Part shown: piece by piece, positions 9,385-18,143 of the stretch
Layout: the number at the start of each line of letters is the position of its first letter
Position numbering within the stretch: position 1 is the first letter of the stretch
Source: an uncultured Gemmatimonadota bacterium
Lineage (GTDB): Bacteria; Gemmatimonadota; Gemmatimonadetes; Longimicrobiales; Longimicrobiaceae
Direction of reading: 5' to 3'
Assembly: GCA_902805735.1 (NCBI GenBank)
Contig: CADCTW010000130.1
Span: 1 to 51,268, forward strand
DNA: 51,268 nt
The notes under the pieces: model-generated
Databases searched by the model: none
What the model was told of the DNA's origin: nothing
Seen by the model: the letters and a program-made list of their open reading frames with translations, nothing else
Made by a program: the position numbers and the translations under genes

Positions 9385-9420
9385 ATTGCGGTTCCACAAA
9401 CGTTTCACTTCCCGGCGGGC

Positions 9421-10368
9421 ATGAACGATCTCCGGCTATCCATCCAGGGCGACAGGGAGGCGGCGCGGCTGCGCGAGGTCCTGGCCCGCGAGGGGTTCCG
9501 CGTCGTGGAGCCGCCGCGTTCCGGCCCCGCGGACCGCGACTCCCTCGTGCTGGAGGTGGACGCCTCGCTCCGCACCCCCGCGCAGCGCATCGAGGAGCTG
9601 GAGCGCCTGGTGCTGGAGCTGCGCAACCTGGACGTGGCCAAAAGCCAGTTCCTGACCAACGTCTCCCACGAGCTGCGCACCCCGCTCACCGCCATCGTCA
9701 CCTACGGCGAGATCCTGCGCGACGGGCTGCTGGGCGAGCTCACCCCGCGGCAGACGGAGGCGATCGAGTCCATGATCGGCGCGTGCCGGCAGCTGCTGGG
9801 GATGATCGAGGAGATCCTCACCTACGCCCGCACCAACGCGCAGGCCATCACGCTGCAGACCACCGAGTTTCCCGTGGAAGAGGTGGTGAAGGGGGTGCAC
9901 GGGATGAACGCCTCCCTGCTGGCGCGCAAGCACCTGGGCTTCGACGTGCGCTCCGAGCCCGGCCTGCCGCTGGTGCGGGCGGACCGGGACAAGGTGGCGC
10001 ACGTGCTGGGGAACCTGATCGGCAACGCCATCAAGTTCACCCCCGAGGCCGGCTGCCTGGTGGTGGAGGCCCGCCGCGCCCCCGAGCGTCCGGACTGGGT
10101 GGAGATCGCCGTGACGGATACCGGCATCGGCATCGACCCGCAGTATCACGACCTGATCTTCCAGGAGTTCGCCCAGGTGGACACTTCGCGCGCGCGGAGC
10201 CACCACGGCACGGGGCTGGGGCTGGCCATCGCCCGCCAGTTCGTGCAGCTCCACGGGGGCGACATCCGCGTGCACAGCGAGCTGGGCCAGGGGAGCCGCT
10301 TCTTCTTCACCCTTCCCAGCGCCGAGGCCCCCGAGCCGCCCTCCTCCAACGGAGACGAGCCCTCGTGA
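9421..10368 (+). CDS. Soluble sensor histidine kinase
   Basis: A 315-aa kinase with no membrane segment. Residues 1-60 form a short N-terminal region of unknown type, followed by a coiled coil (55-75), the DHp helix with [16 protein letters not shown] (phospho-acceptor His83), and the ATP-binding domain. That domain has the N-box [15 protein letters not shown] (Asn202), G1 DTGIGI (233-238), F-box FQEF and G2 GTGLGLAI (263-270). Its stop overlaps the GTG start of the receiver protein, so the pair forms a two-component system. With no obvious sensor domain, it probably senses through protein partners or redox/energy state. Confidence 0.93.
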   Translation: MNDLRLSIQGDREAARLREVLAREGFRVVEPPRSGPADRDSLVLEVDASLRTPAQRIEELERLVLELRNLDVAKSQFLTNVSHELRTPLTAIVTYGEILRDGLLGELTPRQTEAIESMIGACRQLLGMIEEILTYARTNAQAITLQTTEFPVEEVVKGVHGMNASLLARKHLGFDVRSEPGLPLVRADRDKVAHVLGNLIGNAIKFTPEAGCLVVEARRAPERPDWVEIAVTDTGIGIDPQYHDLIFQEFAQVDTSRARSHHGTGLGLAIARQFVQLHGGDIRVHSELGQGSRFFFTLPSAEAPEPPSSNGDEPS

Positions 10369-10751
10369 GCGCGGCGCTCCCCTCGGTGCTGCTGGTGGAA
10401 GACAGCGAGCCCATCCGCACCGCCTTCACCATCCTGCTGGAAGAGACCGGCTACGTGGTGCACGCCGCCGAGGACGGCCCGGAGGCCCTGGACGCCGCCG
10501 CCGAGCACGCCCCGGACCTGGTCCTCCTGGACATGGGCCTCCCCGGCATGGACGGCCTGGAGGTGGTGCGCACCCTCAAGGCCCAGCCCCTCACCGCGGA
10601 CATCCCCGTCATCGCCCTCACCGGCCGCGATGACTCCGGAAGCCGACGGGCGTGCATGGAAGCGGGGTGCGTGGAGTACATCATCAAGCCCATCAACACC
10701 CACGCCCTCCTGCGCACCATCGCCCAGCATCTCAGGCGCACGCCCGCTTGA
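10365..10751 (+). CDS. Single-domain response regulator
   Basis: A 128-aa CheY-like receiver with no output domain. It has the acidic pair in VLLVEDSEP, the phospho-acceptor Asp in [13 protein letters not shown], the switch Thr in IALTGRDD, and the conserved Lys in IIKPIN. The GTG start overlaps the kinase stop (GTGA). Output must therefore go through protein interaction or a further phosphorelay partner outside this window. Confidence 0.93.
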   Translation: MSAALPSVLLVEDSEPIRTAFTILLEETGYVVHAAEDGPEALDAAAEHAPDLVLLDMGLPGMDGLEVVRTLKAQPLTADIPVIALTGRDDSGSRRACMEAGCVEYIIKPINTHALLRTIAQHLRRTPA

Positions 10752-10759
10752 AAGAAGTC

Positions 10760-10816
10760 TCACACAGAGACACAGAGGCACAGAGGCACAGAGAAAAGCG
10801 CTTTTCTCTGTGCCTC
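10760..10816 (+). repeat. TCACACAGAG palindrome, two-arm copy with short right arm
   Basis: Starts 8 bases after the response-regulator stop. The left arm contains an extra GCACAGAG unit, the loop core is the self-complementary AAAAGCGCTTTT, and the right arm stops early after TGTGCCTC. Confidence 0.85.
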
Positions 10817-10823
10817 GTCGTTT

Positions 10824-11058
10824 GGCCCTCACCCGGCAGCTTACAGCTGCCACCCTCTCCCATAAACACCATGGGAGAGGGGACTACTTCGCACGCGCTG
10901 CTGCATGGATCCATCCTTGAAAACGACCCGGTAGGGGCGCGATTCATCGCGCCCCCCTCTCGGTCCGCACGACCGCCGGCTCGCCGCACCCGAAGTGGTC
11001 CCCTCTTCCACGCGGTTTGTGGGAGAGGGTGGCAGCTGTAAGCTGCCGGGTGAGGGCC
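10824..11058. repeat. Long inverted repeat (CCCTCACCCGGC family) filling the gap
   Basis: A 61-base unit (10824-10884) recurs in inverted orientation at 10998-11058. Both contain CCCTCACCCGGCAGCTTACA then GCTGCCACCCTCTCCC or its complement, and each folds on itself. The 110 bases between hold a GGGGCGCGATTCATCGCGCCCC hairpin-like element that recurs near 40630. The 310-base gap 10752-11061 contains only repeats and no gene. Confidence 0.85.
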
Positions 11059-11061
11059 CCT

Positions 11062-12366
11062 TCACATGCCGGACGGAAACGTGTCGGCCGGCTCGCGGTG
11101 GTCGCGTGCCCTCATGTGGAGGGGGCGCAGGGCGCTGGAACGGTCGATGTAGAGCATGGCGTCGTAACGGTAGGGCATCACCGTGGAGACGTAGTTGCCG
11201 AAGCGCTCGGCTTCGGGGTTGTAGACGACGCCGATGGCGCGGTGGCCGCGCGGGTCCAGGCCGCCCTCCGCCTCGTCCAGCTCCTCCACCATGACGAGCT
11301 TGTCCGCCGCGCCCGCGGCGTGGAAGATCTGCTCCCAGCTCCCCTCGCGCGCCTCGGGCACGGGCATGCGTTGCATGGGGGCGCCCCACGAGCGCCCGGC
11401 GATCACGGAGCCCGCGTAGGACGAGAAGCCGGCGATCACCACCTGTTCGCCCCAGCGCTCGCGCGCGAGCTGGCCCACGTTCACCATCCCGGCGCGCGCC
11501 ATGTCCGTGGCGCGGGCGTCGCCCACGTGCGTGTTGTGCTCCCACACGATCGCTTTGGAGTCCGGGCCGTGGTGCTCCAGCAGGCGCTCCAGCGTGTCGA
11601 TCATGTGGGTGTCGCGCACGTTCCACGATGCCGCGCCGCCGCGCACCATGGTGCGGTAGTAGCGCTCCGCGTTGAGGGCCACCAGCGCGTTCTGCTCGGC
11701 GTTGAAGAAGGCTTCGCGGCCGGTGTCCTCGTAGTCGGGGCCCTTCGCGCGCATCTCGCGGAGGATCTGCACCACCTCCTCCTCGCAGTCCGTGGGGACG
11801 ATGGCGGTGGCCATGGCGTACTCCTGCACGTCCTGCTGGTAGGGATCGAAGCAGCCGTATGAATTTCGCGCGCGCTCGGCCAGGGCGGGGTCCACGCGCT
11901 CCAGGTAGCGGGTGACCACGTCCATGGAGTCCCACAGCGAGTACACGTCCAGCCCGTAGAAGCCGGCCCGCCGCTCCTCCGGCACCCTGGCGTTGTGCGC
12001 GCGCAGCCACTCGGCCAGCTCCACCACCTCTTCGTTGGCCCACATCCAGGTGGGCCAGCGAGAGTAGGCCTGGAGCACCTCGCGCGCCGTGCCGCCGCCG
12101 GAGGGGAGGCCCTTGGCGTAGCGGTTGACGAGGTAGCAGTCCGGCCAGTCGCCCTCCACCGCGATGAAATGGAAGCCCTTCTCCTCCACGAGGCGGCGGC
12201 TGATGCGGTGGCGCCAGGTGTAGAACTCCGAGGTGCCGTGCGATGCCTCGCCCAGCAGCACGACGCGCGCGTCGCCGATCCGCTCCATCAGCGGGTCCAG
12301 GTCCGCGTCGTCGCGCAGCGGCCGGGCAAGGCGCCCCACCGCGTCGACCAGATCCTGCGTGGACAT
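11062..12366 (-). CDS. Erythromycin esterase-like hydrolase
   Basis: A 434-aa protein of the erythromycin-esterase superfamily. It has LLGEASHGTSEFYTWRHR with Glu40 and His43, FIAVEGDWPDC with Glu71, and IVWEHNTHVGDA with His277 and His280; these correspond to the conserved catalytic or metal-site residues of the family. No signal peptide is seen. Members include macrolide esterases, but many homologues have no demonstrated resistance role, so the substrate should be left open. It lies 57 bases after the GH13 gene on the same strand, suggesting co-transcription. The stop is four bases from a repeat. Confidence 0.9.
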   Translation of the reverse strand: MSTQDLVDAVGRLARPLRDDADLDPLMERIGDARVVLLGEASHGTSEFYTWRHRISRRLVEEKGFHFIAVEGDWPDCYLVNRYAKGLPSGGGTAREVLQAYSRWPTWMWANEEVVELAEWLRAHNARVPEERRAGFYGLDVYSLWDSMDVVTRYLERVDPALAERARNSYGCFDPYQQDVQEYAMATAIVPTDCEEEVVQILREMRAKGPDYEDTGREAFFNAEQNALVALNAERYYRTMVRGGAASWNVRDTHMIDTLERLLEHHGPDSKAIVWEHNTHVGDARATDMARAGMVNVGQLARERWGEQVVIAGFSSYAGSVIAGRSWGAPMQRMPVPEAREGSWEQIFHAAGAADKLVMVEELDEAEGGLDPRGHRAIGVVYNPEAERFGNYVSTVMPYRYDAMLYIDRSSALRPLHMRARDHREPADTFPSGM

Positions 12367-12423
12367 CGATTCTCCGTCTCGCCGGGTGCTTGGTTGTTCG
12401 GGGAGGGCGGGATTTCGCAGAAT

Positions 12424-14037
12424 CTACGCCCGCAGCCGAACAACCACTCCTTCCGCGCCACGCAGCTCCAGAGTCCCCCGCACCGCCTCGCCTTCGCGCT
12501 CCCCGTGCGTGGAGATCGCCACCTCCCCCGCCCAGTCGCCCGCCAGCCGCGCGGGCGCTTCTCCCAGGTTGAGCGCCACCAGGAAGCGGCTCTCCTCCCC
12601 CTCCCGCAGGTACGCCAGCACGGCGCCCTCCGCGTCCACCGGCGCCCACCTGCCCAGGGCGAGGGCGGGCTCCGCCTGCCGCAGCGCGATCAGGCGGCGG
12701 TGCAGGGTGAGGAGGGACGCCGGATCCTCCCGCTGGGCGGCGACGTTGACCCGCGCGAAGTCCTCGGCGACGGGGAGCCAGGGCTCGCCGGTGGTGAAGC
12801 CGGCGCTCGGCGACGCATCCCACTGCATGGGCGTGCGCTCGGGGTCGCGCCCCAGCCCCTGCCCCGGCAGGTTCTTTTCCCACGGGTCCTGCACGAGCTC
12901 GGGGGGAATGGGCACGTCGCGCATCCCGATCTCGTCGCCGTAGTACAGCGTCGGGGTGCCGCGCAGGGTGAAGAGGAGCATCGCCGCGACGCGCGCCTGC
13001 GCCGGCCCCACGCGGCTTGCCACGCGGTGGCGGTCGTGGTTGCCCAGCACCCAGTTGGGCCACGCGCCGGGCGGCAGCAGCGACTCGTAGCCGCGCACCG
13101 CCTCGTCGATGGTGCGCGCGTCCCAGGGGAGCTTGATCAGCTGGAAGTTGTAGGGGAAGTGGCAGCCGGCGCCGTCGTGCCCGTAGTACGCCATCAGCCG
13201 CTCGATGGCGTTGTAGATCTCGCCGATGAGCACGCGGTCGGGATACGCGTCGGTCAAGCGGCGCATCCGCGCGATCACGTCGTGCACCTCCGGCCGGTCC
13301 CCGGAGAGGATGCGGAGCTGCGCGTCGTACGGATCGTCCACGCCCGGGTGGTAGTCGGGGTTGGGCGGGTCGTCGCGGAGTGCTTCGTCTTTGATGACCT
13401 TCTGCACGGCGTCCACGCGCACGCCGTCCGCGCCGCGCTCCATCCAGAAGCGGATCACCTCCAGCATCTCCGCCTCCACCGCCGGGTTGCGCCAGTTGAG
13501 GTCGGGCTGCTCGCGGAGGAAGGAGTGCAGGTAGTACTGCCCCGTGGCCTCGTCCAGCGTCCACGCGCTCCCCCCGAACGCGCTCAGCCAGTTGTTGGGC
13601 GGCCCCCCGTCCGGCGCCGGGTCGCGCCAGATGTACCAATCGCGCCGCGGGTCGTCGCGCGAGCGGCGGGACTCGCGGAACCAGGGGTGCTGGTCCGAGG
13701 TGTGGTTGGGGATGTAGTCCAGGATCACGCGGATGCCGCGCGCGTGCGCATCCTCTACCAGCGCGTCGAAGTCGTCCAGCGTCCCGAAGCGCGGGTCCAC
13801 CCCGCGATGGTCGGTCACGTCGTACCCGAAGTCCACCATGGGCGACGGATAGAAGGGCGAGATCCACACCGCGTCGATCCCCAGCCACTCCAGGTGTCCC
13901 AGCCGCGCGCGGATGCCGCGCAGGTCCCCCACTCCGTCGCCATCCGAGTCCTGGAAGGAGCGCGGATAGATCTGGTAGATCACCCCGTGCTTCCACCACG
14001 GGTGCGCGTCCGCGGCCGCCGCGTCGATCCCGGTCAT
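12424..14037 (-). CDS. GH13 alpha-glucosidase / oligo-1,6-glucosidase type
   Basis: A 537-aa cytosolic glycoside hydrolase family 13 enzyme with the full TIM-barrel motif set: VILDYIPNHTSDQH (region I), DGVRVDAV with nucleophile Asp209 (II), LIGEIY with acid/base Glu273 (III), and VLGNHDRHR with Asp335 (IV). The N-terminal WWKHGVIYQIYPRSFQDSDG is typical of the alpha-glucosidase / trehalose-hydrolase subgroup. There is no signal peptide. It probably hydrolyses short alpha-glucosides; exact linkage preference is not readable from sequence. It starts the minus-strand pair with the esterase-like gene. Confidence 0.94.
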   Translation of the reverse strand: MTGIDAAAADAHPWWKHGVIYQIYPRSFQDSDGDGVGDLRGIRARLGHLEWLGIDAVWISPFYPSPMVDFGYDVTDHRGVDPRFGTLDDFDALVEDAHARGIRVILDYIPNHTSDQHPWFRESRRSRDDPRRDWYIWRDPAPDGGPPNNWLSAFGGSAWTLDEATGQYYLHSFLREQPDLNWRNPAVEAEMLEVIRFWMERGADGVRVDAVQKVIKDEALRDDPPNPDYHPGVDDPYDAQLRILSGDRPEVHDVIARMRRLTDAYPDRVLIGEIYNAIERLMAYYGHDGAGCHFPYNFQLIKLPWDARTIDEAVRGYESLLPPGAWPNWVLGNHDRHRVASRVGPAQARVAAMLLFTLRGTPTLYYGDEIGMRDVPIPPELVQDPWEKNLPGQGLGRDPERTPMQWDASPSAGFTTGEPWLPVAEDFARVNVAAQREDPASLLTLHRRLIALRQAEPALALGRWAPVDAEGAVLAYLREGEESRFLVALNLGEAPARLAGDWAGEVAISTHGEREGEAVRGTLELRGAEGVVVRLRA

Positions 14038-14225
14038 CTTCCTCGTGCGTCAGAGATGGAGGGCACCGCTCGTTCCTCACACGGAGGCCTTCTCGTCGTC
14101 TCCGTGCGCGAGCCCGGCAGTGCGGGCAACGGGCGTGCCGCGTGGCTGGCACGGAAGCCGCGACGGCGCCCGCACCCCATCCCCGGCGCGGTGCCGGGGG
14201 GGCTCACCCGGCGAGGAGGTGGACG

Positions 14226-14504
14226 ATGGCGAAGTGCGAGGTGTGCGGGAACGACTACTACCTGGCGTTCGAGGTGATCGCCGCGGGCAACCGCCACGTC
14301 TTCGACTCCTTTGAGTGCGCCATCCACCGCCTGGCCCCCGTCTGCGCCAACTGCGGCGTCAAGGTGATCGGCCACGGCGTGGACGCGAACAACGACCTGT
14401 ACTGCTGCGCCCACTGCGCACGCCAGCACGGCGCGGACGACGTGGTCGACCACTCGCGCACGAGCGACCTGCCGGGGGCGGATGCGGAGGGCGGGCCGAG
14501 GTAG
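14226..14504 (+). CDS. Small multi-Cys zinc-ribbon protein
   Basis: A 92-aa protein with Cys pairs at CEVCGN (4-7), CANCG and CCAHC, plus His residues in FECAIHRL and HGVDAN, arranged like two zinc-binding knuckles. The ATG at 14226 follows GAGGAGGTGG. The C-terminus is low complexity. Function is unknown; similar small metal-binding proteins are common in GC-rich bacteria. It stands alone between the GH13 gene and a repeat-filled gap. Confidence 0.8.
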   Translation: MAKCEVCGNDYYLAFEVIAAGNRHVFDSFECAIHRLAPVCANCGVKVIGHGVDANNDLYCCAHCARQHGADDVVDHSRTSDLPGADAEGGPR

Positions 14505-14540
14505 GGGGAGCCGCGGGGACGGGGAACGGAGCGCGCTGAA

Positions 14541-14723
14541 AGGGCCCTCACCCCCCGACCCCCTCTCCCGATAACGGGAGAGGGGGCGATTTCCCCGCGC
14601 GAGCCCGACGAAGCGGCCCCTGCCAACCCGCGGCCCCTGCAACGCGTGGGCGCGGCTGGATGGCTGGAGTGCGCCCCCCTCTCCCGTTATCGGGAGAGCG
14701 GGGGTTGGGGGGGTGAGGGCCCT
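14541..14723. repeat. Inverted repeat pair (AGGGCCCTCACCCCCC family)
   Basis: A unit at 14541-14588 is repeated in inverted orientation at 14672-14723. Each contains the hairpin CTCTCCCGATAACGGGAGAG or its equivalent. A third copy lies at 40521-40571. The surrounding 400-base gap (14505-14904) holds no gene that I can support; the part outside the repeats is featureless GC-rich sequence. Confidence 0.85.
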
Positions 14724-14904
14724 GTCAGCACGAGCCCGCCCCTCCTGTTCCGTTTCCCGCTCCCCTCCGTGACCCCTGCAACCCGCCACCCGTCTACCCC
14801 GTAAGCCCGTGCGACCCGGCGGGAACGGATCGTGAGACGGGGGTTTTCCCCGAAGCCGGGGCGCGGCGTGCGCCCTCACCGGATGTGCGAACAGGATCTG
14901 CGGG

Positions 14905-15318
14905 ATGCGTGATCTCATCTTCGGAGTGACGGTCGGGCTGGCCCTGCTCTCGTCGGTGGTCGTGCTCTTCGACTACGTGCCGCGCGCGTGGGCGGCCATC
15001 CGCCGGCGGCGGGCAAGCCAGGGCGGCGCGTGGGGCGTGGTGCTGGACCGCGGCGGCGCCGTGCTCGGCACGTACCTGGACCCTTTTGGGCACCCCTGGC
15101 GGTCGCCGCGCATCCACGGAGCCGGGTCGCCGTGGGTAACGGCGGCGCCGCACGAGAAGGAGTGGGCTTGGGAAGGCTTCGGCGCAACCGAGGAAGAGGC
15201 CCGCCTCGCCGCCAACCGCCTGCGCCGCCGCCACCTGCAGCTCCTGGGGCTGCTGGAGGAGCCGGACGAGGAGGGCGGGTCGTACGCCCTCCATCCCTAC
15301 GCACCCCCTCTGGACTGA
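14905..15318 (+). CDS. Unknown protein with one N-terminal membrane helix
   Basis: A 137-aa protein: residues 5-22 form a hydrophobic helix (LIFGVTVGLALLSSVVVLF), followed by an Arg-rich RRRR segment that should keep the rest cytosolic. The soluble part contains GGAWGVVLDRGGAVLGTYLD and a helical GATEEEARLAANRLRRRHLQ. Its stop shares a base with the next start (TGATG), so it is coupled to the SGNH hydrolase gene. No family recognised. Confidence 0.8.
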   Translation: MRDLIFGVTVGLALLSSVVVLFDYVPRAWAAIRRRRASQGGAWGVVLDRGGAVLGTYLDPFGHPWRSPRIHGAGSPWVTAAPHEKEWAWEGFGATEEEARLAANRLRRRHLQLLGLLEEPDEEGGSYALHPYAPPLD

Positions 15319-15953
15319 TGCCGCACCTGGTGCTGATGGGCGACTCGGTGTTCGACAACGCCGCGTACGTGCGCGGCGGGCCCGACGTGGTGCGCCAGGC
15401 CCGCGACCGTCTGGGCCCGCAGGGCTGGCAGGCCACGCTGGTCGCGGTGGACGGGGCCGTCACCGAGGGGGTGCGCCGCCAGGTCGCCCGCATCCCCGGC
15501 GACGCGACGCACCTGGTGGTGAGCGCCGGGGGCAACGACGCGCTGGGGAGCGTGGACGTCCTCTATCGCGGCGCGCACTCCGTGGGCGCCGCCCTGGCGA
15601 TGCTCGGCGACGTGGTCGCGCCCTTCGAGGCGCGCTACCGCGTGATGCTGGACGAGGTCCTCGCCCGCGGCCTCCCCACGGCCGTGTGCACGGTCTACAA
15701 CCCGGTCTTCCCCGACCCGGAAGAGCGCCGCTACGCCGCGCTGGGCCTGGCCGTCTTCAACGACGCCATCCTGCGCGTCGCCGTCGCCGCGGGCGTCCCC
15801 GTGCTGGAGTTGCGCTCCATCTGCGGCAGCGACGAAGACTTCGCCAACCCCATCGAGCCTTCCGTGCGCGGCGGCGAGAAGATGGTCGCCGCCATCGAGC
15901 AGGTGCTGGCCGAGCACGACTTCACGCGAAGACGCACCGCCATCTTCGCGTAA
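15318..15953 (+). CDS. SGNH/GDSL-family hydrolase
   Basis: A 211-aa protein with block I MGDSVFDNAAY (Ser at residue 10), a Gly in TLVAVDGAV and block III VVSAGGNDALG, all characteristic of SGNH esterases or lipases. Near the C-terminus it has ANPIEPSVRGGEKM, where most SGNH enzymes show a D-x-x-H catalytic pair; no His is present there, so the third catalytic residue is unclear. No signal peptide. Coupled by TGATG to the preceding membrane-anchored protein. Substrate unknown. Confidence 0.88.
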   Translation: MPHLVLMGDSVFDNAAYVRGGPDVVRQARDRLGPQGWQATLVAVDGAVTEGVRRQVARIPGDATHLVVSAGGNDALGSVDVLYRGAHSVGAALAMLGDVVAPFEARYRVMLDEVLARGLPTAVCTVYNPVFPDPEERRYAALGLAVFNDAILRVAVAAGVPVLELRSICGSDEDFANPIEPSVRGGEKMVAAIEQVLAEHDFTRRRTAIFA

Positions 15954-15958
15954 ATCCC

Positions 15959-15987
15959 CTCTCTGTGTCTCCGTGCCTCCATGTGAG
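15959..15987 (+). repeat. Single-arm TCACACAGAG-family copy (inverted orientation)
   Basis: Reads CTCTGTGTCTCCGTGCCTCC then ATGTGAG, the single-arm subtype with two changes. It lies 5 bases after the SGNH hydrolase stop. Confidence 0.7.
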
Positions 15988-16075
15988 CCCCCCAGTTCCC
16001 CGGGGTTGGCGCAAGCACGCCCGCTGTATACCTTTCGCGCGCCCGCCCTCCCGCCGTCCCCTTCCCCGCCCCATC

Positions 16076-17422
16076 ATGGCGACCGACCCGCCTCCGCCGC
16101 CCGCGCAGGAGAGCTCCGCGCACGAGCCCGCCGTCCGCCCCTGGGAGCTGGAGCTGCTCATCTCCCTCTCGGTGACCTTTGCGCTCCTCCAGCTCCCGGG
16201 CAAGGTGGACGCGGTCTTCATGGGGATGGAGCCGCGGCTGGACGGGGGGATGCGGATGCTGTCCATCATCGGCTACCAGGCGGTGAAGCTGCCGCTCTAC
16301 CTGATGATCGCGGCGTTCCTCCTTCACCTGTCGGTGCGGGCGTACTGGGTGGGGCTGATCGGGATGGAGGCCGTCTTTCCGCGAGGGATCCGCTGGGACG
16401 AGCTGAAGTACGGGCCGCTCACCAAGGAGGTGCAGCGGGAGCGCGTGGGGTCGCTGCAGCCCATGATCGACCGCGCGGACCGGCTGGGGAGCATCATCTT
16501 CTCCACCTCGTTCGCCATGGTGGTGACCTCCCTGTACGCCCTGGTGATGGCGATGGTGGCGGGCGCGGTCGCGTTCGCCATCTCCAACCTGTTCCTGGGC
16601 GGCCGGCACCAGTTCACCCTCTTCAACGTGGTGCTCTTTTCGCTGATCGTCCCGGCGATGCTGGTGGCGATGCTGGACCGGCACTTCGGCGGGCGGCTGC
16701 CGGAGGGGTCGCGCGCGCGGCGCTGGCTGCGGCGGGGGGCGGTGCTGGGGTTCTACACGAGCGGCACGGCGGCCACGGGCGCGGTGTGGCTGATCCTGTT
16801 CAGCAACATCCGCCGCCGCACCATCTCCACCGTGCTGACGGCGGTCCTGGTGGGGCTCTTCGGATTCTTCATCGTCAACGACATCCTGCTGCGCAAGGGC
16901 GCGATCACCACCGACAGCTACGCGTACCTGCCGGAGACGGCCACGTCGCGCTCCATGCTGCACTCCACCTACGAGAACCTGCGCCCCGCGGCCGGCGACT
17001 ACGAGTACACCCCCTCTATCCACGCGGACGTGGTGAGCGGGCCGTACCTCAAGCTGTTCATCCCCTACCCGCCGGTGCGCCTGAACGCCGCGCTCCGCGA
17101 GCGCTGCCCCGGCCTGCCGGTGCTGGGCGGCGGGGGGCTGCGCATGCCCATGCTGGGCGCCCGCGACATCACCGATGGCGAGCAGGAGCGCGTACTCGCG
17201 TGCTGGGCGCAGGTGCAGCCCGTGAAGCTGAACGGCAAGCCTTTCCGCCCCGCCTTCCGCTTCTACACGCACCCGCGGACGGGGCTGCGCGGGGTCATCG
17301 CCTACATCCCCACCGCCGGGATGCCGGCCGGCGAGAACGTGCTGGAGGTGGCCGCGATCCAGCGCACGGCCGGCAGCACCCGCCCGCCGCGCCCGCCGTA
17401 CGTGATCCCCTTCTGGCGCTGA
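16076..17422 (+). CDS. Integral membrane protein with soluble C-terminal domain, unknown
   Basis: A 448-aa protein with a Pro-rich N-terminus and about six predicted membrane helices (roughly 26-40, 69-88, 140-170, 182-200, 222-243, 250-270). A soluble region of about 175 residues follows, containing DITDGEQERVLACWAQV and a hydrophobic ending YVIPFWR. The start is the ATG of MATDPPPPPA; no strong Shine-Dalgarno sequence is visible. It is convergent with engB, with only the two stops between them. No family recognised. Confidence 0.8.
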   Translation: MATDPPPPPAQESSAHEPAVRPWELELLISLSVTFALLQLPGKVDAVFMGMEPRLDGGMRMLSIIGYQAVKLPLYLMIAAFLLHLSVRAYWVGLIGMEAVFPRGIRWDELKYGPLTKEVQRERVGSLQPMIDRADRLGSIIFSTSFAMVVTSLYALVMAMVAGAVAFAISNLFLGGRHQFTLFNVVLFSLIVPAMLVAMLDRHFGGRLPEGSRARRWLRRGAVLGFYTSGTAATGAVWLILFSNIRRRTISTVLTAVLVGLFGFFIVNDILLRKGAITTDSYAYLPETATSRSMLHSTYENLRPAAGDYEYTPSIHADVVSGPYLKLFIPYPPVRLNAALRERCPGLPVLGGGGLRMPMLGARDITDGEQERVLACWAQVQPVKLNGKPFRPAFRFYTHPRTGLRGVIAYIPTAGMPAGENVLEVAAIQRTAGSTRPPRPPYVIPFWR

Positions 17423-18049
17423 CTATTCTTCTTCCGCTTCCCCCGGAAACAGAAGCGACGCCAGCGCCTCCATCAGCTCGTCACGCCCGGTGCCCTTGGT
17501 GGACGAGAAGAGGATCACCTGGTCCTTGTCCACGCCCAGCGTCTGGATGGCCTTGGGGATCAGCTTTTCGCGCTCGCGGGCGTTGAGCTTGTCCACCTTG
17601 GTGAGCACGAAGAGCACGGGAACGCCCAGCTCGGCCAGGTAATCCACCGAGCGCACGTCCTCGTCGCTGGGGCCGTTGCGCACGTCCACGAGCTGCACCA
17701 CCCCGCGCAGGTCGGGGTTCCTGGAGATGAAGCCGTGGATCAGGGGGCGCCACTTGTCGCGCAGCCCGTGAGGCACCTTGGCGTATCCATACCCCGGCAG
17801 GTCCACCAGGAAGAAGCTCCCCAGGTCCGACCGCACGTCGTAGAAGTTGATCTCCTGCGTCTTCCCCGGCTCCGCGGAGACGCGCGCGATGGCCGTGCGC
17901 GTCCTCCCGAGCAGGCGGTTGATGAGCGACGACTTCCCCACGTTGGACCGCCCCGCGAACGCCACCTGCAGCGCCCCCACCGCGCTCTCCGGCGGCGCCT
18001 GCCCGATCTGCCCGATCGCCCCCGCGAACTCCACCGACAAGATTCTCAT
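17423..18049 (-). CDS. engB: Ribosome biogenesis GTP-binding protein EngB (YsxC/YihA)
   Basis: A 208-aa TRAFAC GTPase needed for large ribosomal subunit assembly. Visible motifs are G1 GRSNVGKS (33-40), the G2 region with EPGKTQEINFY, G3 DLPGYGYAKV (83-92), G4 TKVD and a C-terminal SSTKGTG. The ATG start is supported by AAGGAG eight bases upstream. It follows clpX on the same strand, separated by a two-arm palindrome. Confidence 0.96.
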   Translation of the reverse strand: MRILSVEFAGAIGQIGQAPPESAVGALQVAFAGRSNVGKSSLINRLLGRTRTAIARVSAEPGKTQEINFYDVRSDLGSFFLVDLPGYGYAKVPHGLRDKWRPLIHGFISRNPDLRGVVQLVDVRNGPSDEDVRSVDYLAELGVPVLFVLTKVDKLNAREREKLIPKAIQTLGVDKDQVILFSSTKGTGRDELMEALASLLFPGEAEEE

Positions 18050-18072
18050 CCCTATCTCCTTGAAAAGCGGAC

Positions 18073-18134
18073 TCACACAGAGACACAGAGGCACAGAGAA
18101 GAAGTCGTCTCTGTGCCTCTGTGTCTCTGTGTGA
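18073..18134 (+). repeat. TCACACAGAG palindrome, perfect two-arm copy
   Basis: Two exactly complementary 26-base arms (18073-18098 and 18109-18134) around a short loop containing GAAGTC. It lies 9 bases downstream of the clpX stop and 23 bases upstream of engB. Read against clpX it is followed by CCCCCGTTTTT. Confidence 0.92.
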
Positions 18135-18143
18135 CCCCCGTTT

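Noticed and set aside
6052..9408. 1118-codon minus-strand frame opposite the lipoprotein and ABC exporter
   Set aside because: No domain motifs; the plus-strand frames have clear Walker and HAF motifs.
10752..11061. Small coding genes inside the repeat gap
   Set aside because: Short frames there only translate repeat units, which recur at other places in the window.
11062..12366. Calling the esterase-like gene a macrolide resistance gene
   Set aside because: Family motifs are present, but most members outside the ereA/ereB group have no shown resistance role.
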